This document shows positions 1 through 12,032 of a stretch of DNA of 64,000 nucleotides, in pieces. The notes under the pieces are model-generated. The model saw only the letters and a list, made by a program, of their open reading frames with translations. It did not search any database and was not told where the DNA came from. The translations under genes were made by a program, and so were the position numbers. Origin of the DNA: Halomonas shengliensis (GTDB taxonomy: Bacteria > Pseudomonadota > Gammaproteobacteria > Pseudomonadales > Halomonadaceae); NCBI RefSeq assembly GCF_900104135.1, contig NZ_FNIV01000008.1, positions 1 to 64,000 of the forward strand. Direction: 5' to 3'. The stretch's first letter is position 1; each line of letters starts with the position of its first letter.

Positions 1-328
1 CGTGGCAGACCACCAGACCTCCCAGGGTAAGACGCGCGACCTTCCCGCTTATGCCTGTCGGATTTACGTCATGGCGATCCGTGCAAGTATCGGGCTTTGA
101 TGATGCTTGCCATCTCACCCCGCCATGCCGCCTCGTATCCGCTTCCTGTTCGTCAGGCCAGCGTTTTGCCTCGGGCTGCCTTCAGATTCCCCCTCGCGGG
201 GGACACCCTTGCCGTCGGCTAGCACTTCCCCTTGCCGGGCGTGCAGGGGACTTTCACCCCCAAGTCATCCCGAGGCACCACCCTCGGGAACAGCGCCAGT
301 CAGGCGCTGCGCGCCATGCCTGGCGCAC
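1..328 (-). mobile_element. Group II intron, 5' part (domain I), cut by window edge
   Basis: Read on the minus strand, the segment starts at 328 with GTGCGCCAGGC, the usual 5' boundary of bacterial group II introns. It then shows, in order, GGGTGAAAGTCCCC (about 260-247), AAGGGTGTC and GGAATCTGAAGG (about 210-178), a GAGGCAAA block, CCTGACGAACAGGAAG and finally TTACCCTGGGAGGTCTGG near the edge. This motif series is known from domain I of bacterial group II introns. Domains II-VI and any reverse transcriptase would lie beyond position 1. No coding frame here resembles a protein. The insertion point lies just after a terminator hairpin, as is known for the group IIC subclass. Identity as a group II intron is confident; the subclass is inferred. 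Confidence 0.88.
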
Positions 329-364
329 AAGCAAACCGCCCCCGTGGCATGACCACGGGGGCGG
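329..364 (-). terminator. Intrinsic terminator of the dcw-lpxC operon
   Basis: A perfect 12-bp stem (336-347 with 353-364, five-base loop) is followed on the minus strand by TTTGCTT. It lies 49 bases past the lpxC stop. The T tract is short and interrupted. The group II intron begins directly after it, so the intron appears to have used this hairpin as its target. Confidence 0.75.
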
Positions 365-412
365 CTCTCTTACAGCTTAGCTTATGGCTTACAGCTCCCG
401 GCGCAGCCGGGG

Positions 413-1324
413 TCAGGCCATGGCGGGGGCGGCGTAGGAGATCGGGGCGGCCTGACCCTCGTCCTCGAAGGTGACCACCTCGAAGGCATCGGGCTGCGCC
501 ATCAGCGCACGGCAGAGCTGGTTGTTGAGGGCATGCCCGGACTTCACGCCGTGGAACTCGCCGATCAGGCTGTGGCCCAGCTGGTAGAGGTCGCCGATGG
601 CGTCCAGCACCTTGTGCTTGACGAATTCGTCGTCGTAGCGCAGGCCGCCCTCGTTGACGATGCGGTAGTCGTCCACGACGATGGCGTTGTCGAGGCTGCC
701 GCCCAGCGCCAGATTGTGGGAGCGCAGGTACTCCAGGTCACGCATGAAGCCGAAGGTACGCGCCCGCGAGACCTCCTTAACGAAGGAGGTGGTGGAGAAG
801 TCCACCATGGCGGTCTGGGTTTGATCCTCGAACACCGGATGGTCGAAGTCGATGGAGAAACCCACCTTGAAGCCGCGATGCGGGCGGAAGGTGGCCTCCT
901 TGTCGCCGTCGCGTACTGTGACCTCGCGCCGGATGCGAATGAACTTCTTGGCGGCGTTCTGTTCGCTGATGCCGGCGGACTGGATCAGGAACACGAAGGG
1001 CCCGGCGCTGCCATCCATGATCGGCACCTCGGCGGCGCTGAGGTCGACGTAGGCATTGTCGATCCCCAGGCCCGCCAGGGCGGACATCAGGTGCTCAACG
1101 GTGGCGACCTTGGCACCCTGATGGGTCAGGGCGGTGCACAGGGTGGTGTCGGTGACCAGCTCGGCCCGCGCCGGGATCTGCACCTCGGGATCGAGGTCGG
1201 TCCTCACGAAGACGATACCGGTGTCCACGGGCGCCGGCCGCAGGGTCATGTAGACCTTCTTGCCGGAGTGCAGGCCGACGCCGGTGGCGCGGATGACGTT
1301 CTTCAGGGTGCGTTGTCTGATCAT
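413..1324 (-). CDS. lpxC: UDP-3-O-acyl-N-acetylglucosamine deacetylase
   Basis: LpxC carries out the first committed step of lipid A synthesis, the zinc-dependent deacetylation of UDP-3-O-acyl-GlcNAc in the cytoplasm. The 303-residue product matches the family length. It shows the VEHLMSAL segment (Glu77, His78) and the [10 protein letters not shown] segment (about 236-245) that supply zinc ligands and catalytic residues, plus GHALNN near 265. The start at MIRQRTLK fits the family; an upstream in-frame ATG at 1360 would add 12 unconserved residues and lies inside the likely transcript start region. It is the last gene of the dcw cluster, 112 bases after ftsZ, with its own promoter. Confidence 0.97.
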   Translation of the reverse strand: MIRQRTLKNVIRATGVGLHSGKKVYMTLRPAPVDTGIVFVRTDLDPEVQIPARAELVTDTTLCTALTHQGAKVATVEHLMSALAGLGIDNAYVDLSAAEVPIMDGSAGPFVFLIQSAGISEQNAAKKFIRIRREVTVRDGDKEATFRPHRGFKVGFSIDFDHPVFEDQTQTAMVDFSTTSFVKEVSRARTFGFMRDLEYLRSHNLALGGSLDNAIVVDDYRIVNEGGLRYDDEFVKHKVLDAIGDLYQLGHSLIGEFHGVKSGHALNNQLCRALMAQPDAFEVVTFEDEGQAAPISYAAPAMA

Positions 1325-1365
1325 GGGCTGTGGCCAGGCGGTTCTCGGATTATCAAACACCGTTC

Positions 1366-1394
1366 ACTATAACACCGAACGAGCGTTTCAACAA
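1366..1394 (-). promoter_or_regulatory. Sigma-70 promoter for lpxC
   Basis: On the minus strand a -35 TTGTTG (1394-1389) and a -10 TATAGT (1371-1366) are separated by exactly 17 bp. They sit in the ftsZ-lpxC gap, about 40 bases ahead of the lpxC start. A separate promoter for lpxC inside the cluster is known in other Gammaproteobacteria. Confidence 0.6.
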
Positions 1395-1436
1395 AGAAAG
1401 CTCGTCCGGCACGGCCGATGACCCCGATAGTCGACC

Positions 1437-2618
1437 TCAATCGGCCTGGCGGCGCAGGAACGCCGGGATGTCGAGGTAGTCGTCGAGCTCCTGGGAGCGC
1501 CGCTTCTCGGCGCGGGGCTTGGGCGCCTCCTCGGGCTCGGGGCTGCGCGCCACGGCCGCGGAGGATTGGCGTGCCGCCACCCCGGACTGAGCGGAGCGGC
1601 GATAGTCGCCGCCCTCGCTGCGCTTGACGCTCTCGCGGCTCGCCGCCGCCCGCTGCTGCTGCCCCTCCAGGCCGGCGGCCACCACGGTGACCCGCAGCTC
1701 GTCGCTCATCTCCATGTCGATGGAGGTACCCACCACGATGGTGGCGTCCTGGGAGGCGAACTCCTGGACGGTGGCACCGACGTCGTTAAACTCGCCGATG
1801 GAGAGGTCGGGGCCGGCGGTGATGTTGACCAGGATGCCGCGGGCGCCGTGGAGGTCGATGTCCTCGAGCAGCGGGCTGCGGATCGCCTTCTCGGCAGCCT
1901 CGCGGGCACGGTTCTCGCCCACCGCCCCGCCGGTGCCCATCATCGCCATGCCCATCTCGGACATCACGGTGCGCACGTCGGCGAAGTCGACGTTGATGAT
2001 GCCGGGGCTGGTGATCAGCTCGGCGATGCCCTGCACCGCGCCCAGCAGCACGTCGTTGGCGGCACTGAAGGCGGTGAGCAGGCTGGCGCTCTTGCCCAGC
2101 ACCGAGAGCAACTTCTCGTTGGGAATGGTGATCAGCGAGTCGACGTGCTCGGAGAGCTCCTTCATGCCCTCCTCGGCGGCACGCATGCGCTTGGGCCCCT
2201 CGAAGGGGAAGGGACGGGTCACCACGGCCACGGTGAGGATGCCCAGCTCCTTGGCCACCTGGGCCACCACCGGGGCACCGCCGGTGCCGGTGCCGCCGCC
2301 CATGCCGGCGGTGATGAACACCATGTCGGCACCCTCGAGCAGCTCGGCGATGCGCTCGCGATCCTCCATGGCCGCCTGGCGGCCGACATCGGGGTTGGCC
2401 CCGGCACCGAGGCCCTTGGTGATCTCGTTGCCGAGCTGGAGCACGGTCTTGGCCGCCACGCGCTTGAGCGCCTGGGCATCGGTGTTGGCGCAGATGAACT
2501 CCACGCCCTCGATGTTGCTCTCGACCATGTGGTTGACTGCGTTGCCACCGCCGCCACCCACGCCGATCACCTTGATGACCGCGCTGCTTGAGGGTGCACT
2601 ATCTACCAGTTCGAACAT
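1437..2618 (-). CDS. ftsZ: Cell division GTPase FtsZ
   Basis: FtsZ is the tubulin-like GTPase that polymerises into the Z ring at midcell. The 393-residue product has the glycine-rich N-terminal nucleotide site ([10 protein letters not shown], about 19-28), the tubulin signature GGGTGTGG at 107-114 and the T7 loop [11 protein letters not shown] near 206. The conserved C-terminal peptide [12 protein letters not shown] binds FtsA, ZipA and other partners. The chosen ATG has an AGGAG site ten bases upstream. The frame stays open far upstream through ftsA, but that extension is an overlap artefact. The gene follows ftsA by 35 bases in the dcw cluster. Confidence 0.98.
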   Translation of the reverse strand: MFELVDSAPSSSAVIKVIGVGGGGGNAVNHMVESNIEGVEFICANTDAQALKRVAAKTVLQLGNEITKGLGAGANPDVGRQAAMEDRERIAELLEGADMVFITAGMGGGTGTGGAPVVAQVAKELGILTVAVVTRPFPFEGPKRMRAAEEGMKELSEHVDSLITIPNEKLLSVLGKSASLLTAFSAANDVLLGAVQGIAELITSPGIINVDFADVRTVMSEMGMAMMGTGGAVGENRAREAAEKAIRSPLLEDIDLHGARGILVNITAGPDLSIGEFNDVGATVQEFASQDATIVVGTSIDMEMSDELRVTVVAAGLEGQQQRAAASRESVKRSEGGDYRRSAQSGVAARQSSAAVARSPEPEEAPKPRAEKRRSQELDDYLDIPAFLRRQAD

Positions 2619-2653
2619 TTGCCCCGTCTCCTGAACCGCCGCTGGCGATCCTG

Positions 2654-3943
2654 TCAGAAATTTCCTTTCAACCAGCCCTTCAGCCTCGCCAGCGCGGAGG
2701 ATCCTTCCCTGTCGCCGCGTCGGGCGGCGTCCTCGCGCCGGGGCTGTGCGGACATCATGCTGCCCTGTGCCTGTCGACCGTGCCCCTGCCGTGTCTCCTG
2801 CAAAGCGTAATGTAACAAACCGACTCCGGTCGAATAAATCGGATTGCGTACCACATCGGCCAGGCCGCGCACGTTCTGCGGACAGGCGATGCGCACCGGC
2901 ATATGGAAGATCTCCTCGGCCAGCTCCACCACCCCTTCCATGCGGGCGGTGCCGCCGGTCAGCACCACCCCCGCGGCCACCAGGTCCTCGTAACCGCTGC
3001 GGCGCAGCTCGTCGCGCACCAGGGTGAAGAGCTCCTCGTAGCGCGGCTCCACCACCTCGGCAAGCGCCTGGCGGGAGAGGTCGCGGGCGGGGCGGTCGCC
3101 CACGCTGGGCACCTTGATCATCTCGTCGCTGGCGGCGAGCTGGGTCAGGGCGCAGGCATACTTGACCTTGATCTCCTCGGCGTGCTGGGTCGGCGTGCGC
3201 AGCGCCATGGCGATGTCGTTGGTGACCTGGTCGCCGGCGATGGGGATCACCGCGGTGTAGCGGATGGCCCCCTCGGTGAACACCGCGATGTCGGTGGTAC
3301 CGCCCCCGATGTCGACCATGCAGACCCCGAGCTCGCGCTCGTCCTCGGTGAGCACCGCCATGCTGGAGGCGAGCTGTTCGAGGATGATGGCGTCGACCTC
3401 CAGGCCGCAGCGGCGCACGCACTTCTCGATGTTCTGCACGGCATTGAGGGCCGCGGTGACCAGGTGGACCCGCGCCTCGAGGCGCACGCCGGACATGCCC
3501 AGCGGCTCGCGGATGCCGCCCTGGGCATCGATGGCGAACTCCTGGGGGAGCACGTGCAATACCCGCTGCCCCTCCGAGATGGCACGGGCGCGGGCGGAGT
3601 CGATGACGCGGTCGATGTCGGAGGGAGTGACCTCGCGCTCCTTGATGGCCACCACCCCGTCGGAATTCATGGAGCTGATATGGCTGCCGGCGACGCCCAC
3701 ATAGACGGAATGGATGTCGCAGCCGGCCATGAGTTCGGCCTCCTCCACGGCGCGCTGGATGGACTGCACCGTGGACTCGATGTTGATCACCACGCCCTTC
3801 TTCATTCCTCGGGAGGGGTGCGAGCCGATACCGGCGATCTCGATGCCACCGTCATCGGTGGGCTGCCCCACGATCGCCACCACCTTGGACGTTCCGATAT
3901 CCAGCCCGACTACCATATTGGACACGTTGGATGGACCTGCCAT
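2654..3943 (-). CDS. ftsA: Cell division protein FtsA
   Basis: FtsA is an actin-fold ATPase that anchors FtsZ filaments to the inner membrane. The 429-residue product begins [20 protein letters not shown], with the first phosphate loop at about 13-20. It contains [12 protein letters not shown] (second phosphate loop, near 210) and ends in [13 protein letters not shown], an amphipathic membrane-targeting helix. I place the start at 3943 because GAGGAG lies about 11 bases ahead and the family starts close to the first beta strand; an upstream ATG at 3991 would add 16 unconserved residues. A 194-base gap separates it from ftsQ, unlike the tight spacing of the rest of the cluster. Confidence 0.97.
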   Translation of the reverse strand: MAGPSNVSNMVVGLDIGTSKVVAIVGQPTDDGGIEIAGIGSHPSRGMKKGVVINIESTVQSIQRAVEEAELMAGCDIHSVYVGVAGSHISSMNSDGVVAIKEREVTPSDIDRVIDSARARAISEGQRVLHVLPQEFAIDAQGGIREPLGMSGVRLEARVHLVTAALNAVQNIEKCVRRCGLEVDAIILEQLASSMAVLTEDERELGVCMVDIGGGTTDIAVFTEGAIRYTAVIPIAGDQVTNDIAMALRTPTQHAEEIKVKYACALTQLAASDEMIKVPSVGDRPARDLSRQALAEVVEPRYEELFTLVRDELRRSGYEDLVAAGVVLTGGTARMEGVVELAEEIFHMPVRIACPQNVRGLADVVRNPIYSTGVGLLHYALQETRQGHGRQAQGSMMSAQPRREDAARRGDREGSSALARLKGWLKGNF

Positions 3944-4010
3944 GAGTCGGGAACTCTCCTCGATCCTGGCCCGTTCTCGAGCCTGCAACATGAAAATGAA
4001 CCTGGGGCCA

Positions 4011-4016
4011 ATTATA
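4011..4016 (-). promoter_or_regulatory. Possible promoter -10 element for ftsA-ftsZ
   Basis: A perfect TATAAT on the minus strand lies 67 bases ahead of ftsA, inside the 194-base ftsQ-ftsA gap. No good -35 hexamer is seen at 16-18 bp. The gap is less G+C-rich than its surroundings. It would let ftsA and ftsZ be transcribed apart from the upstream mur genes. Confidence 0.4.
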
Positions 4017-4137
4017 GGAACAACGGGTCGAGTTCCTCCACCCCGGAACCAAAAAGCCCCTCCACGATACGGCGATTTTGCTCCGAAAGAAACAGCCGCA
4101 TGCCCTTCGACATGCGTGTTTCACAGAAAAAAGGCGA

Positions 4138-7247
<3,110 letters not shown>

Positions 7248-7258
<11 letters not shown>

Positions 7259-8339
7259 AGCCTGTCTCCATGCAACCGGCCACCAGGCGCTCGACGGCGT
7301 CGAGATGGGCGCAGGCACGGGCCCGCGACGCCATGGTGGCGAGAGTGTCGGGGTCGAGCAGCGCCGCCAGCCGCTCGGCCAGCGTCGCCGCGGAAAGCCG
7401 GGACTGGGGCAGCAGCTCCGCCGCGCCCTCCTCCACCAGCGCCCGGGCGTTGGCGGTCTGGTGGTCGTCCACGGCGTGGGGAAAGGGCACGAACAGCGCC
7501 GGCTTGGCGGCGGCGGCCAGCTCGGCCACCGTCAGGGCGCCCGCCCGGGACACCACCAGGTCGGCCCAGGCGTAGGCCTCGGCCATATCGTCGATGAAGG
7601 GCGACACCTCGGCGGCCACGCCATGCTCGGCGTAGGCGTCGCGGGTGGCGGCCTCCTTGTCGCGCCCCGCCTGGTGGCGCACCTCCGGCCGCCGCTCCGC
7701 GGGCAGGCGGGCCAGCGCCTCGGGCAGCCCCCGGTTGAGCGCCTGGGCGCCCAGGGAGCCGCCCACCACCAGCAGGCGCAGCGGGCGACCGGCCATCCCG
7801 GCGCCGTCGCGGGGGGTCTCCCCCAGGGCCGCGATCTCGGCACGCACCGGGTTGCCTACCACCTCGGCGCGGCCGGGGAAGGCCTGGGGAAAGGCCGCAT
7901 AGACCCCCCGCGCCAGGCGCGCCAGGGCCCGGTTGGTCAGCCCGGCCACGGCGTTCTGCTCGTGGATCACCAGCGGGCGCCGCGAGAACCAGGCGGCGAG
8001 CCCGCCGGGGCCGCTGGCGAAGCCGCCCAGTCCCACCACCAGTTGGGGGTCGAACTCGTGGATCACCCGCCAGGCCTGCCAGACGGCACGGGTGAGGTTG
8101 ATCGGCGCCAGCAGCCAGCCGGCCAGGCCGTTGCCGCGCAGGCCGGCCACGCGAATGCGGTGCAGCACGATGCCCGCCTCGGGCACCAGGCGATTCTCGA
8201 TGCCACGCGGGCTGCCCAGCCAGGCCACCTCCACACCCCGCGCCCGCAGGGCGCGGGCCAGGGAGAGCGCGGGAATCACGTGGCCGCCGGTACCGCCGGC
8301 CATGATCAGGACCCGGCGGCGTGTCGTGGTGTCGTTCAT
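7248..8339 (-). CDS. murG: UDP-GlcNAc:lipid I N-acetylglucosaminyltransferase
   Basis: MurG transfers GlcNAc to lipid I on the inner face of the cytoplasmic membrane, forming lipid II. The 363-residue GT-B protein has the N-terminal [11 protein letters not shown] loop at about 15-25 and the C-terminal donor-binding region [23 protein letters not shown] with the following DDHQTANA. The start has an AAGGAGGG site, and its ATG overlaps the ftsW stop as ATGA. It lies between the flippase-family gene ftsW and murC as in most dcw clusters. Confidence 0.97.
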
Positions 8340-9538
8340 GACGTCCCTCCTTGGCCGAGCGGGGCCTGCCGGGGCGCCGCCGACTGCCGGCGGCGCCAGG
8401 CCCGGCGGGTCTCGATGTCCACCCGCAGCAACAGCGCCACCATGGTGGCACTGACCACCAGGCTCGAGCCGCCGTAACTGAGCAGCGGCAGGGTGAGTCC
8501 CTTGGTGGGCAGCATGCCGCTGCTCACCGCGATATTGATGAAGGCCTGGGCGCCCAGCACCAGGGCGATGCCATAGCTGAGGTAGGCGGCGAAGGCCAGC
8601 CCGGCGAGCTCCGCACGCCGCCCCACCGCCATGGCCCGCCACACCAGCAGGGCGAAGAGGCCGATGACGCCGACCGCGCCCAGAAGCCCCAGCTCCTCGG
8701 CGAGTACCGCGAAGACGAAGTCGGTGTGCGCCTCGGGCAGATAGAAGAGCTTCTGTACGCTGTTGCCCAGCCCCATGCCCAGCCAGCCACCGCGGCCGAA
8801 GGCGATCAGCGCCTGGGTGAGCTGGTAGCCGCTGGCGAATTGGTCGGCCCAGGGGTCGATGAAGCTGGTCAGCCGCGCCATCCGGTAGGGCTCGGCCACG
8901 GCTAGGGCGGCACCGCCCGCCGCCACCAGCAGCGCCAGCAGCAGGAAGCGGCCCCAGGGGGCGCCAGCCATCAGCAGCATCCCCATCACGCAGCCGGTCA
9001 TCACCACCACGGCGCCGTAGTCCGGCTCGAGGATCAGCAGCACACCGAACACGCCGAGCACCACCAGTGGGCGCATGAAGGCGCCCCAGTCGCGGCGCAC
9101 CTGGGGCAGGAAGCGCTCCAGGTAGCCCGCCAAGTAGACGATCAGGAACAGCTTGGCGAGCTCCGAGGCCTGGAGGTTGAAGGGGACTCCGGGCACCGAG
9201 AGCCAGCGTCGACTGCCGTTGACCTCACGCCCCACCAGCAGCACCAGCACCAACAGCAGGATGCCTACCAGCAGCAGCAGCGGCCCGTTGGCCTTCCACC
9301 AGCCCAGAGGTACCCGCAGCACCAGCGTGGCGATGACCAGGGCGCCGACCAGGAAGGTCCCGTGGCGCAGACCGAAGTACCAGGGGTTGCCGGTGAGGCT
9401 CGCCGCCACCCCGGTGGAGGCGGAGGTGACCATGACCAGCCCCACCAGCAGCAGAGACAGGGCCGCCACCAGTAGCCAGCCGTCGAAGGGGTGATCGCGG
9501 GTGGAGAGCGCCTCGCGCAGGCGTGCCAGCCGGCTCAT
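8336..9538 (-). CDS. ftsW: Peptidoglycan glycosyltransferase FtsW
   Basis: FtsW is the SEDS-family polymerase that works with FtsI to make septal peptidoglycan from lipid II. The 400-residue protein has about ten hydrophobic segments after a short N-terminal tail. Family landmarks are SRRWLSVPGVPFNLQASELAKL (central) and the C-terminal PLLSYGGSSLVVS. The start is set by the overlap with the murD stop (ATGA). The downstream overlap with murG suggests that the whole murD-ftsW-murG run is translationally coupled. Confidence 0.96.
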   Translation of the reverse strand: MSRLARLREALSTRDHPFDGWLLVAALSLLLVGLVMVTSASTGVAASLTGNPWYFGLRHGTFLVGALVIATLVLRVPLGWWKANGPLLLLVGILLLVLVLLVGREVNGSRRWLSVPGVPFNLQASELAKLFLIVYLAGYLERFLPQVRRDWGAFMRPLVVLGVFGVLLILEPDYGAVVVMTGCVMGMLLMAGAPWGRFLLLALLVAAGGAALAVAEPYRMARLTSFIDPWADQFASGYQLTQALIAFGRGGWLGMGLGNSVQKLFYLPEAHTDFVFAVLAEELGLLGAVGVIGLFALLVWRAMAVGRRAELAGLAFAAYLSYGIALVLGAQAFINIAVSSGMLPTKGLTLPLLSYGGSSLVVSATMVALLLRVDIETRRAWRRRQSAAPRQAPLGQGGTS

Positions 9539-10941
9539 GGGGAGACCTCCGCCAGGTGCCGCTCGACCCAGGCGCGGAAGGCGTCGCCGCGGGCCGCGTA
9601 ATTGGCGAACTGGTCGAGGCTGGCGCAGGCCGGCGACAGCAGCACGGCGTCGCCCGGCGCGGCGATCGTCGCCGCACGCGCCAGGGCGCTCGCGAGGTCC
9701 GCCACCCGGGTCACGTCCAGGTGCCCCGCGAGGGCCGCCTCGAGGCGCTCGGCATCGGCGCCGAACAGGATCGCCTCGCGGCCGAAGCGCGCCAGCGGCT
9801 CGGCCAGGGGGGTGAAGTCGGCGCCCTTGCCTACCCCGCCGGCCAGCAGGATCAGGCGTCCCTCGAGGGTCGGGCCGAGGCCGGCGATGGCGGCCAGGGT
9901 GGCGCCCACGTTGGTGCCCTTGGAGTCGTTGATCCAGCGCACGCCGTCGGCCTGTGCCACCATCTCGCTGCGGTGGGGCAGCCCCGGGAAGCGCATCAGC
10001 ACCGCGCGCATGGCGGCGAGCGGAAGGCCCAGGCGATGGCCCATGGCCAGTGCCGCCAGGGCGTTGGCCTGGTGGTGGCGCCCCGCCAGGCGCATGGCCG
10101 CCACCGGCATCAGCGGCGCCTCGCCGTGCATCAGCCACTCGGCCCCCCGGTGGCGGCCGATGCCCCACTCCCCCGCCGCCGGGGCGCGGGTGGTGAAGCG
10201 CTCGAGGGCCGGCACCTCGATGTCCGGCCAGGTGGCGGGATCCTCGGCGTTGACCACGGCGTGGCGTGCGCCGCGGAAGACCCCAAGCTTGGCGGCCCGA
10301 TAGCCGGCCATGTCGCCGTGGCGGTCGAGGTGGTCCTCGGAGAGGTTGAGGAAGGCCGCGGTCTCGGCGCCCAGGCAGGGCGTGGTCTCGAGCTGGAAGC
10401 TGGAGAGCTCCAGCACGAAGAGCTCGGCGTCGGGATGATCCTGCAGCAGATCCAGGGCCGGGGTGCCCAGGTTGCCGCCCACCGCCACCCGCATCCCGGC
10501 CTCGCGGGCCATCTCGCCGACCAGGGTGGTCACGGTGGACTTGGCGTTGGAGCCGGTGATGGCGGCGATGGGCGCACGCGCCTCGCGCACGAAGAGCGCG
10601 ATCTCGCCGACCAGGCACGGCTCGCCGGTGGCGGGACGGATCCGCCCGGCAAGCGCCCGGAGCCCCGCGGCATGCGGATCGATACCAGGGCTCAGCACCA
10701 CTTCCTCGGCCGCCTCGAGGTCCAGGGCGTCGAGGGGGCCCAAGTACACGACGACCCCGGGGTGGGCGGCGCGGAAGTCATCGAGCCCCGGCGGCGCCTC
10801 GCGGGTATCGGCCACCATGAAGGGCACGCCCCGGCGCGCCAGGTGGCGGCAGATGGCGCGTCCCGAAAGCCCCAGGCCCACCACCAGGGTGGTGCCCGGG
10901 GGAACCCGGTCGACGGCGGCATCACGGCAGATCTCGCTCAT
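9535..10941 (-). CDS. murD: UDP-N-acetylmuramoylalanine--D-glutamate ligase
   Basis: MurD adds D-glutamate to UDP-MurNAc-L-Ala. The 468-residue product has an N-terminal Rossmann-like segment (TTLVVGLGLSGRAICRHLA, about 18-36), the ATP loop AITGSNAKSTVTTLVGEM near 122-139 and the NDSKGTN motif near 330, which binds the muramoyl substrate region. The start at MSEICRD follows mraY with a one-base stop/start overlap (TGATG). The frame remains open upstream through mraY, but that part is not MurD-like. Confidence 0.96.
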   Translation of the reverse strand: MSEICRDAAVDRVPPGTTLVVGLGLSGRAICRHLARRGVPFMVADTREAPPGLDDFRAAHPGVVVYLGPLDALDLEAAEEVVLSPGIDPHAAGLRALAGRIRPATGEPCLVGEIALFVREARAPIAAITGSNAKSTVTTLVGEMAREAGMRVAVGGNLGTPALDLLQDHPDAELFVLELSSFQLETTPCLGAETAAFLNLSEDHLDRHGDMAGYRAAKLGVFRGARHAVVNAEDPATWPDIEVPALERFTTRAPAAGEWGIGRHRGAEWLMHGEAPLMPVAAMRLAGRHHQANALAALAMGHRLGLPLAAMRAVLMRFPGLPHRSEMVAQADGVRWINDSKGTNVGATLAAIAGLGPTLEGRLILLAGGVGKGADFTPLAEPLARFGREAILFGADAERLEAALAGHLDVTRVADLASALARAATIAAPGDAVLLSPACASLDQFANYAARGDAFRAWVERHLAEVSP

Positions 10942-12023
10942 CAGCGCACCTTGAGGGTGGCCAGGCCGATCAGCACCAGCACCACGGTGATGATCCAGAA
11001 GCGCACGATCACCCGCGGCTCGGGCCAGCCCTTGAGCTCGTAGTGGTGGTGCAACGGGGCCATGCGGAAGATGCGCCGCCCCGTAAGCTTGTAGGAGCCC
11101 ACCTGCAGGATCACCGACACCGTCTCCATGACGAAGATGCCGCCCATGATGAACAGCACGATCTCCTGGCGCACGATCACCGCCACCACGCCCAGCGCCG
11201 CGCCCAGCGCCAGCGCCCCCACGTCGCCCATGAAGACCTGGGCGGGGTAGGTGTTGAACCACAGGAAGCCGAGACCGGCGCCGGCGATGGTGGCGCAGAA
11301 CACCGCCAGCTCGCCGGCGCCGGGGATGGAGGGGATCTGCAGGTAGTCGGCGAACACCGCGTTGCCGCTGGCGTAGGCGAAGATCCCCAGCCCCATGGCC
11401 ACCAGCACGGTGGGCATGATCGCCAGGCCATCGAGCCCGTCGGTGAGGTTGACCGCGTTGGAGCTGCCGACGATCACCAGGTAGGTGAGCACCACGTAGA
11501 AGAGCCCCAGGGGCAGCACGAACTCCTTGAAGAGCGGCACGATCAGGCTGGTCTCCACCGGCGAGGCGGCGGTGACATAGAGCAGCACCGCCGCCGCCAG
11601 GCCGATCACCGACTGCCAGAGGTACTTCCAGCGCGCCGGCAGGCCACGGGGGTTCTTCTCCACCACCTTGCGGTAGTCGTCGACCCAGCCGATGGCACCG
11701 AAGCCCAGGGTCACCGCCAGCACGATCCACACGTAGTGGTTGGTCAGGTCGCCCCACAGCAGGGTGCTCACGGCGATGGCCATCAGGATCATGGCGCCGC
11801 CCATGGTTGGGGTGCCGGCCTTGGAGAGGTGCGACTGGGGGCCATCGTCACGCACCGCCTGGCCGATCTGCCCCTCGACCAGGCGGCGGATCACCACCGG
11901 CCCCAGCCACAGGCAGAGCACCAGGGCGGTGAGGGTGCCGAGGATCATCCGCAGCGTGAGGTAGTTGAACACATGGAAGGCGCTGAAGTACTGCGCCAGG
12001 AAGTCGGCAAGATGCAGAAGCAT
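10941..12023 (-). CDS. mraY: Phospho-MurNAc-pentapeptide transferase
   Basis: MraY moves phospho-MurNAc-pentapeptide onto undecaprenyl phosphate to make lipid I. The 360-residue polytopic protein has the expected KAGTPTMGG motif near 70, the aspartate pair in WVDDYRKV near 115, NLTDGLDGL near 195 and the C-terminal HHHYELKG loop. The number and spacing of membrane segments fit the ten-helix family. It starts nine bases after the murF stop. Confidence 0.97.
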   Translation of the reverse strand: MLLHLADFLAQYFSAFHVFNYLTLRMILGTLTALVLCLWLGPVVIRRLVEGQIGQAVRDDGPQSHLSKAGTPTMGGAMILMAIAVSTLLWGDLTNHYVWIVLAVTLGFGAIGWVDDYRKVVEKNPRGLPARWKYLWQSVIGLAAAVLLYVTAASPVETSLIVPLFKEFVLPLGLFYVVLTYLVIVGSSNAVNLTDGLDGLAIMPTVLVAMGLGIFAYASGNAVFADYLQIPSIPGAGELAVFCATIAGAGLGFLWFNTYPAQVFMGDVGALALGAALGVVAVIVRQEIVLFIMGGIFVMETVSVILQVGSYKLTGRRIFRMAPLHHHYELKGWPEPRVIVRFWIITVVLVLIGLATLKVR

Positions 12024-12032
12024 GAATCGCGT

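Noticed and set aside
51..474. Three overlapping short plus-strand reading frames at the left edge
   Set aside because: They lie opposite group II intron domain I, a well-known source of false hypothetical proteins. The conserved bases follow RNA structure, not codons.
1376..1405. Inverted repeat ACGAGC/GCTCGT after ftsZ as a terminator
   Set aside because: The stem is only six base pairs with a 15-base loop and it overlaps the lpxC promoter.
1437..3422. 661-codon frame extending FtsZ upstream
   Set aside because: The extra 268 codons overlap ftsA in another frame and have low-complexity Arg/Gly/His composition. The FtsZ start at [11 protein letters not shown] has a proper ribosome-binding site.
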